Positions 1 through 6,973 of a stretch of DNA of 7,863 bases are shown piece after piece. How positions within the stretch are numbered: the first letter of the stretch is position 1; the number at the start of each line of letters is the position of its first letter. Under the pieces are notes generated by a model. It did not search any database and was not told the origin of the DNA. It saw only the letters and a list, made by a program, of their open reading frames with translations. The position numbers and the translations under genes are program-made. The stretch covers positions 1-7,863 of the forward strand of contig JAICSB010000139.1 in NCBI GenBank assembly GCA_025937115.1. The letters run 5' to 3'. Origin of the DNA: Pseudonocardiaceae bacterium (GTDB taxonomy: Bacteria; Actinomycetota; Actinomycetes; Mycobacteriales; Pseudonocardiaceae).

Positions 1-252
1 GGCTATGACACACGACGCGCCCGGGTTGACGCCGGGCTGCACGCGCTGCGACATTTTTACGCCTCGGCATTGATCCGCCACTGCGAGAACGTCAAGACGG
101 TGCAGCGCCGGATGGGACACTCGTCGTCGGCGACCGCATTGGACACTTATATCCACCTGTGGCCGGACTTCGATGACCGAACACGGCAAGCTGTCGAGCG
201 CGCGCTGTCAGCTCCTGCGGGCACTGTGCGGACAACAGAGAGATCATCCTGA
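1..252 (+). CDS. Tyrosine recombinase/integrase, C-terminal part (5' end outside window)
   Basis: This is the catalytic C-terminal end of a tyrosine recombinase of the phage integrase family. Such enzymes cut and rejoin DNA at attachment sites through a covalent 3'-phosphotyrosine. The frame is open from the first base and gives 83 visible residues before TGA at 250-252. Counting from the window edge, the second catalytic Arg box reads HALRH (H14, R17), followed by MGH with H40 and by DTYIHLW, whose Y50 (codon 148-150) is the likely nucleophile. The spacing H-x-x-R, about 23 residues, GH, 10 residues, Tyr is normal for the family. The C-terminus is intact and ends 36 bases before the next gene. 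No tRNA, excisionase or obvious attachment repeat is visible, so I cannot say whether it belongs to a prophage, an integrative element or a relic. XerC/D-type host recombinases are less likely given the context, but the N-terminus is needed to decide. Confidence 0.88.
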   Translation, partial: GYDTRRARVDAGLHALRHFYASALIRHCENVKTVQRRMGHSSSATALDTYIHLWPDFDDRTRQAVERALSAPAGTVRTTERSS

Positions 253-288
253 TGTTTTCGCAGGTCAGATAAGCGAGGATGGGTCCAC

Positions 289-792
289 GTGCGGTTCTTC
301 TACGACTGCGAGTTCATCGAGGACGGCGTCACCATCGAGCTGATCTCGATCGGAGTGGTGGACGAGCAGGGTCGGGAGTATTACGCGGTTTCCACCGAGT
401 TCAATCCGGAGCGGGCCGGCGACTGGGTGCGCGCACACGTTTTGCCGAAGCTGCCGTCGCCAGCAGACCAGGCATGGCGCGGACGCACGGCTATTCGGGA
501 CACGTTGCTCGAGTTTCTCACCTCGTCGGGCGAGCGGGTGGAACTGTGGGCCTGGTTCGCCGCCTATGACCACGTCGCTCTTGCCCAACTGTGGGGCCCG
601 ATGCCAGCGTTACCGCGGACCCTACCTCGGTTCACCCGGGACCTGCGGCAGCGCTGGGAGGATGCCGGTAAGCCGGCGTTGCCCCCGCCGCCCAGCGACG
701 CCCACGACGCGGTGGCCGACGCCCGTTACAACCTCGCCCGATGGCGAGTGATCGAGCAGCACCGTCTGGCGCAGCGACACCGTCCCCATTGA
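289..792 (+). CDS. Rv2179c-like 3'-5' exoribonuclease (DEDDh fold)
   Basis: Predicted cytosolic 3'-5' exoribonuclease, 167 aa, similar to M. tuberculosis Rv2179c, which defined a family of RNase T-like DEDD nucleases. Two metal ions held by the acidic residues hydrolyse RNA from its 3' end. The visible catalytic set is D6 and E8 in FYDCEF at the N-terminus, D94 in AAYDH, and the H139-xxxx-D144 pair in AHDAVADAR, which is the DEDDh arrangement. The GTG start at 289 is chosen because a GAGGA box lies at 275-279, nine bases upstream, and because the first metal-binding motif follows at residue 6 as in the family. It precedes pfp by 80 bases on the same strand, and aroG follows. In M. tuberculosis Rv2179c also lies next to aroG (Rv2178c), so the association looks conserved. 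Nothing in the gene suggests damage. Confidence 0.87.
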   Translation: MRFFYDCEFIEDGVTIELISIGVVDEQGREYYAVSTEFNPERAGDWVRAHVLPKLPSPADQAWRGRTAIRDTLLEFLTSSGERVELWAWFAAYDHVALAQLWGPMPALPRTLPRFTRDLRQRWEDAGKPALPPPPSDAHDAVADARYNLARWRVIEQHRLAQRHRPH

Positions 793-872
793 CCTGCCGC
801 TTTGCCGTATCGAGCCTCCTCATGCCAGGCTCTCGCCCGTCAATCCAATATGGAGCGGAAAGGCGAATCGAC

Positions 873-1895
873 ATGCGCATCGGTGTGCTCACCGGGGGCG
901 GTGACTGCCCCGGGCTCAATGCGGTGATCCGGGCGGTGGTCCGCAAGGGCATCGAGGTCTACGGGCACGAGATCATCGGGTTCCGGGACGGCTGGCGGGG
1001 TCCGATGGAAGGGCTGGTCCAACCGCTTGGTCTGGCTGACGTGGAGCACATCCTGCCTCTCGGTGGCACCATCTTACGGACCTCGCGAACCAACCCGTAC
1101 CGCAACGGCGGGGCCGAGCAGGTCAAGCAGACCCTCGCCGACCATGGCGTCGACGCGCTGATCGCCATCGGCGGCGAAGACACCCTCGGGGTGGCCAGTC
1201 GGTTGAGTGAAGATGGGATAGTCGTGGTGGGGGTACCCAAGACCATCGACAACGATCTGAGTGCCACCGACTACACGTTCGGGTTCGACACCGCGGTGCA
1301 CATCGCCACCGAGGCGATCGACCGGCTGCGCACCACCGCGGAATCGCATCACCGGGCGGCGGTCGTCGAGGTGATGGGCCGCAACGCAGGCTGGATCGCC
1401 CTGCACTCCGGGATGGCCGGCGGGGCGAATGTGATCCTGATGCCGGAACGACCGTTCTCCTTGGACCCGGTGTGCAAGTGGGTCGTCCGCTGCCTCGAGC
1501 GGGAAGACGCAGCGATCGTCGTGGTTGCCGAGGGTGCAGTACCCGACGGCGGTGCGGAGCTGCTCGCCACTGCGGAGGTCGATGCTTTCGGCCATAAGCG
1601 CCTCGGTGGCGTCGGCATCTGGTTGGCCGACGAGATCGCCCGTCGCACCGGTGCCGAGTCCCGCGCTGTGGTGTTGGGGCATATCCAGCGCGGCGGCACG
1701 CCTACTGCTTACGACCGGGTGCTCGCCACCCGGTTCGGGATACATGCGGTCGATGCGGTGCACGAGGGCGACGGTGGCGTGATGGTGGCGTTGCGCGGCA
1801 CCGACATCATCCGGGTGAAGCTGGCCGAAGCCACCGCAGCAGTCAAGACCGTGCCGCAGCACCGTCACGCGGAGGCCGAGGTCTTCTTCGGCTGA
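873..1895 (+). CDS. pfp: 6-phosphofructokinase, predicted pyrophosphate-dependent
   Basis: Phosphofructokinase of the PfkA superfamily, 340 aa. It interconverts fructose 6-phosphate and fructose 1,6-bisphosphate in glycolysis and gluconeogenesis. Visible motifs are GGGDCPGLNAVIR (8-20), IGGEDT (99-104), PKTIDND (122-128) with the catalytic Asp126, VMGR (167-170) and GHIQRGGTPTAYDR near residues 249-262. Donor specificity is set by the positions equivalent to E. coli 104 and 124. Here they are Asp103 (codon 1179-1181) and Lys123 (codon 1239-1241), the pair known from PPi-dependent enzymes. Actinobacterial ATP-dependent homologs (Streptomyces, M. tuberculosis) read GGEGT with Gly at the first position as I recall them. 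The enzyme should therefore use PPi, act reversibly and lack classical allostery. ATG 873 is chosen over upstream in-frame starts because GGAAAGG (857-863) lies nine bases before it and MRIGVL is the family N-terminus. It sits 48 bases before aroG, suggesting a link to shikimate flux. PPi use is inferred from residues. Confidence 0.93.
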   Translation: MRIGVLTGGGDCPGLNAVIRAVVRKGIEVYGHEIIGFRDGWRGPMEGLVQPLGLADVEHILPLGGTILRTSRTNPYRNGGAEQVKQTLADHGVDALIAIGGEDTLGVASRLSEDGIVVVGVPKTIDNDLSATDYTFGFDTAVHIATEAIDRLRTTAESHHRAAVVEVMGRNAGWIALHSGMAGGANVILMPERPFSLDPVCKWVVRCLEREDAAIVVVAEGAVPDGGAELLATAEVDAFGHKRLGGVGIWLADEIARRTGAESRAVVLGHIQRGGTPTAYDRVLATRFGIHAVDAVHEGDGGVMVALRGTDIIRVKLAEATAAVKTVPQHRHAEAEVFFG

Positions 1896-3332
<1,437 letters not shown>

Positions 3333-3336
3333 GGGC

Positions 3337-3357
3337 GTCGACGCTCACAGCGTCGAC
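3337..3357. terminator. Candidate bidirectional terminator between aroG and pknL
   Basis: GTCGACGCT (3337-3345) and its exact reverse complement AGCGTCGAC (3349-3357) flank a three-base loop CAC. The 9-bp perfect stem starts five bases after the aroG stop and includes the stop codon (3345-3347) and last codons of the convergent pknL. There is no U-tract on either side, which is common for actinobacterial terminators. Its position between two convergent genes suggests it can end both transcripts. Part of the stem is constrained by coding, so chance is not excluded. Confidence 0.5.
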
Positions 3358-5276
3358 AGCGCCACGGTAGCCCCGGGGCGAACCGGCTGGCCGGCCTCCG
3401 GGGACTGCGAAATCACCCGGTCTGAGAAGCCGCCAAGAAACCCGAAGCCGCCGAGAGACTGGCTGACCGTGCTGTTGAGCCCCGCGTCAGCGAGTTCTTG
3501 GCGGGCCTGCGCGACCGAGAGCCCGACCACATTCGGAACGACTGGCGCGGTGCTCACCAGCAAGATGACGTTGGTTCCACGGGCGGCGCCAGTACCGGCC
3601 CTGGGGTCGGTGCCGATCGCATGTCCACCCGCGACCTGGTCGTCGAACTGGCGCTGCACCTGCACCTTCAGGCCGGCGCGGGCCAACACCGAGAGCGCCT
3701 GGGTCTGACCCATTCCCCGCACGTCCGGCACTGTGATCGGGGCGGGCCCCTTGCTGAGCACCACAGTCACCGGCGCGCCGACGGTGAGCATGGTTCCGGA
3801 CGGCGGCTGCAGCCTGAGCACGGCGCCTGCCGGCACGTCGTCATCGAACCTCGCGGCGTCGGGATCCAGCCGTGGACTCAGATCCGCCTGCTGGACTGCC
3901 CGCTGCGCCTCCTCCGGTGTGCTCCCTATCGCCAGGTCGGGCACCACCGGATGGCCCAGCGAGATCACCACGGTGATGTCCGAGCCGCGTAGCGCGCGCT
4001 GGCCCGGCGCGGGGTCGCTGCGGATCACCGTGTCGCCAGGGACGGTGTCGCTGTGGTCGTCGGTGAGATCGGCCTTCAGCTCAGCGGCGGACAGCGCGCC
4101 GGCCACCGCCCCACGTTGCAGACCCACGAGATTGGGAACCACGGTCCACCGGCCGCTGCCCAACCACCATGCGCCCACCCCGACCGCGCCGGCGAGCATC
4201 AACACGATCACCATCCAGGCGATGAAGGCACGCCGGTTACGGGCTCGCTCGTCTAGGTAGAGGTCGTCGTGGGAAGTCGGAGCACTTGGTGCGATCTCGC
4301 CCCTAGCGAGAGCTCGAGTTACCCGCGGTCCGTGTTCGGGCGGGCGGACCACCGTGGCCCCGGTCAACCCAGCGGGGACTGCGGGTACCGGTACGGGTAC
4401 CCGATCGATTCCCAGCTCGGCTCGCACTGATTGCAACTCCCGCAGGAACGCTGCGGCGTCTGGCGGCCGGGCGTCCGGGTCCCGCCGGGTGGCTCGCACG
4501 ATGAGGTCGTCCAGCGACGCGGGCACCGCGGCACCAGCTGCGCTCGGGGCCGGCATGTCGTCGTTGACGTGGTGATAGGCCACCGACAACGCGGTCTCGC
4601 CAGTGTAGGGGGGTGCTCCGGTGAGCATCTCGAAGAGCATCACTCCGGTGGCGTAGACATCGCTGCGGGCGTCGGCGGCACCGGTCGCGACCTGCTCGGG
4701 GGAAAGGTAGGCCACCGTTCCGAGGATGACGTCTCCGGTGCTGCTGCTGGCCTCGGCCACTGCGCGGACCAATCCGAAGTCGGCCACTTTGACCACGCCG
4801 CCTGGCCCGATGAGGACGTTCTCCGGCTTGATGTCGCGATGTACCAGCCCCTCCCAGTGCGCCGCGGCCAGCGCTGAGAGCACCATGTCGGCCACCGACA
4901 GTGCGAGCGGCACCGGCAGCGGCCCGCGCTGGCGCAGCAGGTCCCGTAAGGTTCCGCCGTCCACCAGTTCCATCACCAGGAAGACGGAGTCACCGACGGG
5001 GGAGGAGTCGACACCTTGGTCATGAACCGCGACGATCCCAGGATGATGCAAGCGCGCGGCCGCGCGGGCTTCCCGCTCGAAGCGCTGCAGGAAAAGCGGG
5101 TCAGCGGCGAACCGCGGTGCCATCACCTTGATAGCGACCGGACGCTCCAGGCGGGTGTCCGTGCCCCGATAGACGGTGGACATGCCGCCGTGAGCCAGCA
5201 TCGGACCAACCTGGTAGCGCCCCTCCAGCAGCGCGCCGACCAGGTTGCCGTCGTAATCGGGCCCCTGTCGCTCCAC
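3345..5276 (-). CDS. pknL: Membrane Ser/Thr protein kinase PknL with four PASTA repeats
   Basis: Hanks-type receptor kinase, 643 aa. The cytosolic kinase domain spans about residues 20-285: glycine loop LAHGGMSTVYRG (27-38), VAIK Lys50, helix C Glu69, HRDIKPEN with catalytic Asp148, DFG 166-168, an activation segment with Thr180 and Thr187, and SPE 192-194. The first loop glycine is Ala28, as also in M. tuberculosis PknL (IATGGTS). A Pro/Val-rich linker (about 290-345) and basic residues RARNRR lead into one membrane helix (351-372). Outside the cell follow four PASTA repeats: about 379-441, 444-510, 515-577 and 579-643. PASTA domains bind muropeptide or lipid II in PknB-type kinases. M. tuberculosis PknL is about 399 aa and lacks them, so this is the longer form. 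GTG 5276 follows a -10 hexamer by nine bases and lies in a palindrome; there is no Shine-Dalgarno. The divergent neighbour encodes its likely substrate. Confidence 0.95.
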   Translation of the reverse strand: MERQGPDYDGNLVGALLEGRYQVGPMLAHGGMSTVYRGTDTRLERPVAIKVMAPRFAADPLFLQRFEREARAAARLHHPGIVAVHDQGVDSSPVGDSVFLVMELVDGGTLRDLLRQRGPLPVPLALSVADMVLSALAAAHWEGLVHRDIKPENVLIGPGGVVKVADFGLVRAVAEASSSTGDVILGTVAYLSPEQVATGAADARSDVYATGVMLFEMLTGAPPYTGETALSVAYHHVNDDMPAPSAAGAAVPASLDDLIVRATRRDPDARPPDAAAFLRELQSVRAELGIDRVPVPVPAVPAGLTGATVVRPPEHGPRVTRALARGEIAPSAPTSHDDLYLDERARNRRAFIAWMVIVLMLAGAVGVGAWWLGSGRWTVVPNLVGLQRGAVAGALSAAELKADLTDDHSDTVPGDTVIRSDPAPGQRALRGSDITVVISLGHPVVPDLAIGSTPEEAQRAVQQADLSPRLDPDAARFDDDVPAGAVLRLQPPSGTMLTVGAPVTVVLSKGPAPITVPDVRGMGQTQALSVLARAGLKVQVQRQFDDQVAGGHAIGTDPRAGTGAARGTNVILLVSTAPVVPNVVGLSVAQARQELADAGLNSTVSQSLGGFGFLGGFSDRVISQSPEAGQPVRPGATVALSTL

Positions 5277-5286
5277 AGTCTGTGGA
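5272..5286. promoter_or_regulatory. Palindrome over the pknL start, candidate operator
   Basis: TCCACAG (5272-5278), a single T (5279) and CTGTGGA (5280-5286) form a perfect 7-bp inverted repeat. The left arm holds the pknL GTG start on the minus strand (5274-5276). The right arm touches the last base of the pknL -10 hexamer. A protein bound here would cover the transcription and translation start of pknL. The Rv2175c-like DNA-binding protein encoded divergently is an obvious candidate ligand, but this is inference. An RNA hairpin is unlikely because the loop is one base. Confidence 0.4.
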
Positions 5287-5291
5287 TCGTA
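5286..5291 (-). promoter_or_regulatory. -10 element of pknL promoter
   Basis: Read on the minus strand, positions 5291 to 5286 give TACGAT, a good match to the actinobacterial TAnnnT hexamer. Nine bases separate it from the pknL GTG at 5276, so transcription would start about two or three bases before or at the start codon. This agrees with the missing ribosome binding site and suggests a leaderless mRNA. No clear -35 hexamer is seen at 16-18 bases. Confidence 0.5.
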
Positions 5292-5341
5292 CGGACCGGC
5301 GCGCCCCGAACGGCGGAAGGGCGCCGGCTGGCCGGTATGGC

Positions 5342-5719
5342 ATGGTGACCACCGTGAGCGACCTCGCCATCGCCCTGGACGTGCTCGACCCTGCGGTGGA
5401 GGTGCTGCCGCTACCTGATGTCGCGCAACGGCTGAGACTGCCGGTAACCCGAGTGCACCAGATGATGCGTGATGGGCAACTGATGGGGATACGCCGCGAC
5501 GGCGTGGTGTTGATCCCCGCGGAGTTCCTCAGCGGCGATGCGGTTGTCAAGGGACTGCCCGGCACGATCACCTTGTTACGCGACTCCGGGTACTCCGCCG
5601 AAGAGATCCTGCGCTGGTTGTTCACCGCGGAGGATTCATTGCCGGGTACCCCGATCGGCGCGCTGCGAACCAACCGAGGGCGCGAGGTGAAGCGCCGGGC
5701 GCAGGCGATGGGATTTTGA
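5342..5719 (+). CDS. Rv2175c-like DNA-binding protein, probable PknL substrate
   Basis: Small DNA-binding protein, 125 aa from the chosen ATG, homologous to M. tuberculosis Rv2175c. A winged-helix or MerR-like helix-turn-helix occupies about residues 22-62 (LPLPDVAQRL, PVTRVHQMMRDG, IRRDGVVLIP). The family C-terminal domain follows, with VVKGLPGTITLL (68-79), the SGYSAEEILRWLF block (82-94) and the terminal REVKRRAQAMGF (114-125). In M. tuberculosis, PknL phosphorylates Rv2175c on an N-terminal Thr and this abolishes DNA binding. Thr3 and Thr4 here could play that role, but the site is not conserved clearly enough to name. The gene is divergent from pknL. The start is uncertain: ATG 5342, GTG 5345 and GTG 5354 are close together and none has a Shine-Dalgarno at proper distance. 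GTG 5282 is unlikely since it lies in the pknL promoter region. The gene may regulate itself and pknL; that is inference. Confidence 0.87.
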   Translation: MVTTVSDLAIALDVLDPAVEVLPLPDVAQRLRLPVTRVHQMMRDGQLMGIRRDGVVLIPAEFLSGDAVVKGLPGTITLLRDSGYSAEEILRWLFTAEDSLPGTPIGALRTNRGREVKRRAQAMGF

Positions 5720-5779
5720 CCGAATCATTGCGCTGACCCGCTTCCTGCGGCCGTCCTCCCACGCCATGATCGGGCGCGG

Positions 5780-5785
5780 TATCCT
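5780..5785 (+). promoter_or_regulatory. Possible -10 element upstream of the small MT0933-like gene
   Basis: TATCCT at 5780-5785 fits TAnnnT. It would give a transcript start near 5792 and a leader of about 50 bases that includes the strong ribosome binding site at 5831-5835. No -35 of TTGAC type is found at the right distance. It lies in the 123-base gap after the Rv2175c-like gene, where a separate promoter is plausible. Confidence 0.3.
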
Positions 5786-5830
5786 CGCCATTCCGCTGTG
5801 ACTAGTGGTGATTGTGGTTGGTCAGCCAAA

Positions 5831-5835
5831 GGAGG
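5831..5835 (+). promoter_or_regulatory. Strong Shine-Dalgarno that fixes the start at 5843
   Basis: AAAGGAGGA (5828-5836) contains a full GGAGG core seven bases before ATG 5843. It is the strongest ribosome binding site in the window and rules out the longer in-frame GTG start at 5798 as the main start. Confidence 0.8.
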
Positions 5836-5842
5836 AAGCGCG

Positions 5843-6043
5843 ATGCTGGGGAAACTGGGGAAGCTCGTTGTGCTGGCGGGGGCCGTGGAGGCCGCCCGCC
5901 GGTACGCCAAGACCAACCCCGACGCGGTCGGCAAGATTGCAGATCAGGCCGGTCGTCTCGTCGACCAGTGCACCAAGGGCAAGTTCAGCAACCAGATCGA
6001 CGGCGCGGTGCGCAAGGTCCAGGACACCACTGGCCGAGGCTAG
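5843..6043 (+). CDS. Small MT0933-like (Rv0909-like) putative antitoxin
   Basis: Protein of 66 aa, Lys-rich with a hydrophobic N-terminal stretch (LGKLGKLVVLAGAVEAARRY, 2-21) followed by a likely helical body. The segment ADQAGRLVDQCTKGKFSNQI (33-52) resembles the core of the actinobacterial MT0933/Rv0909-like family, where a helix is followed by VDxxTxGKxxxxID and a second helix. That family is named antitoxin from the Rv0909-Rv0910 pair of M. tuberculosis, in which the partner is a SRPBCC-fold toxin. No such partner lies on either side here: upstream is the Rv2175c-like gene and downstream an AIM24 protein. Many genomes hold several such genes alone, so the antitoxin role is not shown for this copy. 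The start is fixed by GGAGG at 5831-5835, and TAG is at 6041-6043. A strong hairpin begins 33 bases after the stop, so it looks like an independent, well-translated single-gene unit. Family assignment is by eye. Confidence 0.75.
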   Translation: MLGKLGKLVVLAGAVEAARRYAKTNPDAVGKIADQAGRLVDQCTKGKFSNQIDGAVRKVQDTTGRG

Positions 6044-6075
6044 TCCACGCAGGCACCCCGATCAGGGTCCGAAGT

Positions 6076-6122
6076 CGGGCCCGTCGAACCGGTCCACCAT
6101 GGTGACCTGTTCGACGGGCCTG
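6076..6122 (+). terminator. Strong hairpin, probable terminator of the small antitoxin-like gene
   Basis: GGCCCGTCGAAC (6078-6089) pairs perfectly with GTTCGACGGGCC (6109-6120). A G-U pair (6077/6121) and a C-G pair (6076/6122) extend the stem to 14 bp. Beyond a single C/T mismatch the inner part pairs again: GGT 6091-6093 with ACC 6105-6107, then CAC 6095-6097 with GTG 6102-6104 after a bulged C, closing on the loop CATG. There is no U-tract, as is usual in these bacteria. The position, 33 bases after a stop codon and about 100 bases before the next promoter, fits a rho-independent terminator. Confidence 0.65.
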
Positions 6123-6212
6123 CCGCGGACCTCGCAGACCGTTCCTACCCTGTGTCCCAGCGAGGGCGTGGCGAACATCAGGTCGCCGAGACTTGGGGCG
6201 ATACGGTCCGGC

Positions 6213-6218
6213 TAGGGT
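6213..6218 (+). promoter_or_regulatory. -10 element of a leaderless promoter for the AIM24 gene
   Basis: TAGGGT (6213-6218) fits TAnnnT and ends eight bases before ATG 6227, so the transcript should begin at or next to the start codon. No Shine-Dalgarno precedes this ATG, which supports leaderless translation. A -35 is not convincing; GACTTG (6190-6195) has the right spacing of 17 but a poor match. Confidence 0.5.
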
Positions 6219-6226
6219 CGCCTGCC

Positions 6227-6955
6227 ATGCAGGTTCAGTTGCGCCACAACCCGTCATTCACCGTTGCTCGCTGCCTCCTCGCGGCGGGGGAGCCGCTGCG
6301 TGTCGAGGGTGGCGCGATGATCGCCCACAGCGAGGGCGTGCAGCTCGAGTCCAAGGCACAGGGCGGGGTCATGAAAGGCCTAGCCCGTAGCGTGCTCGGC
6401 GGCGGTTCCTTCTTCGTCACCACCTACACCGCGCCACAGCAGGGCGGTTGGGTCGATGTCGCGGGGATGCTGCCCGGTGACACTGTCCCGATCACCATCA
6501 CACCCGAGCGGCCTATTTTCTTGCGCCGCGGTAGCTGGATCGCCAACTCCAACGGCGTTGAGATCGACACCCAGTGGGGTGGGATGGCCAACCTGTTCGG
6601 TGGCGAGGGTGGCTTCGGGTTCCGCGCCAGCGGTCAGGGCGAAGCGCTGGTGAGCGTCTACGGTGCTGTCGACTACATCGATTTGCAGCCGCAGGAGCTC
6701 GTCACGATCGACACCGGCCACGTCGTCGCCTACGACCTCGCCATCCAATTCAGAATGCGCCGCGCGGTCGAAGGCAGAAGCGTCCAGTCCGTGAAGAGCG
6801 GCGAGGGCTGGGTGTTCGATTTCTCCGGTCCAGGTCGCGTACTGCTTCAGTCGCGCAACCCGGAGGCGTTCCAGCAGTGGGTCGCGGCGACGGTACCGGG
6901 ACGCACGCCGCGCGAGGGCATCGGCGGCATTGCCGGTGGCCTGTTCGGCGGCTGA
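6227..6955 (+). CDS. AIM24 family protein (TIGR00266 type)
   Basis: Protein of 242 aa belonging to the AIM24 family, named after a yeast mitochondrial biogenesis factor. Bacterial members have a beta-rich, tryptophan-RNA-binding-attenuator-like fold and no firmly established function. Features typical of the family are the early VEGGAMIAHSEGVQLESKAQ block (about 27-46), the Gly-rich segment ARSVLGGGSFFVTTYTA (about 54-70), PITITPERPIFLRRGSWIA in the middle, and the late FSGPGRVLLQSRNPEAF stretch near 205-221. The C-terminus is a flexible Gly-rich tail (GIGGIAGGLFGG). There is no signal peptide or membrane helix, so it should be cytosolic. Start ATG 6227 is preferred over the in-frame start at 6152 because MQVQLRHNPSFTVAR is the normal family N-terminus and a -10 hexamer sits just upstream. 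The peroxiredoxin-like gene follows after 18 bases and is probably in the same operon. The length is normal for the family. Confidence 0.9.
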   Translation: MQVQLRHNPSFTVARCLLAAGEPLRVEGGAMIAHSEGVQLESKAQGGVMKGLARSVLGGGSFFVTTYTAPQQGGWVDVAGMLPGDTVPITITPERPIFLRRGSWIANSNGVEIDTQWGGMANLFGGEGGFGFRASGQGEALVSVYGAVDYIDLQPQELVTIDTGHVVAYDLAIQFRMRRAVEGRSVQSVKSGEGWVFDFSGPGRVLLQSRNPEAFQQWVAATVPGRTPREGIGGIAGGLFGG

Positions 6956-6973
6956 ACTGCAACACTGGTCACC

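Noticed and set aside
789..794. TTGACC as a -35 for pfp
   Set aside because: It overlaps the exoribonuclease stop, and no -10 hexamer is found 16-18 bases downstream.
741..872. In-frame upstream extension of the phosphofructokinase
   Set aside because: It overlaps the end of the exoribonuclease gene, does not resemble the family, and ATG 873 has a good ribosome binding site and the standard MRIGVL start.
4385..4405. Repeated GGTAC/GTACC units within pknL looking like a small repeat array
   Set aside because: They encode the alternating Val-Pro linker of PknL (about 293-301) and are explained by the protein sequence.
5282..5341. Longer N-terminus for the Rv2175c-like protein from GTG 5282
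   Set aside because: The start lies in the palindrome at the pknL start, the added residues are low-complexity Arg/Gly/Pro, and there is no ribosome binding site.
5101..5673. Minus-strand open frame opposite the Rv2175c-like gene and overlapping the pknL 5' end
   Set aside because: It is in a different frame from pknL, Ser/Arg-rich with no domain, and antisense to a recognised gene.
6152..6226. N-terminal extension of the AIM24 protein
   Set aside because: It covers the promoter region and is not part of the family; MQVQLRHNPS is the normal start.
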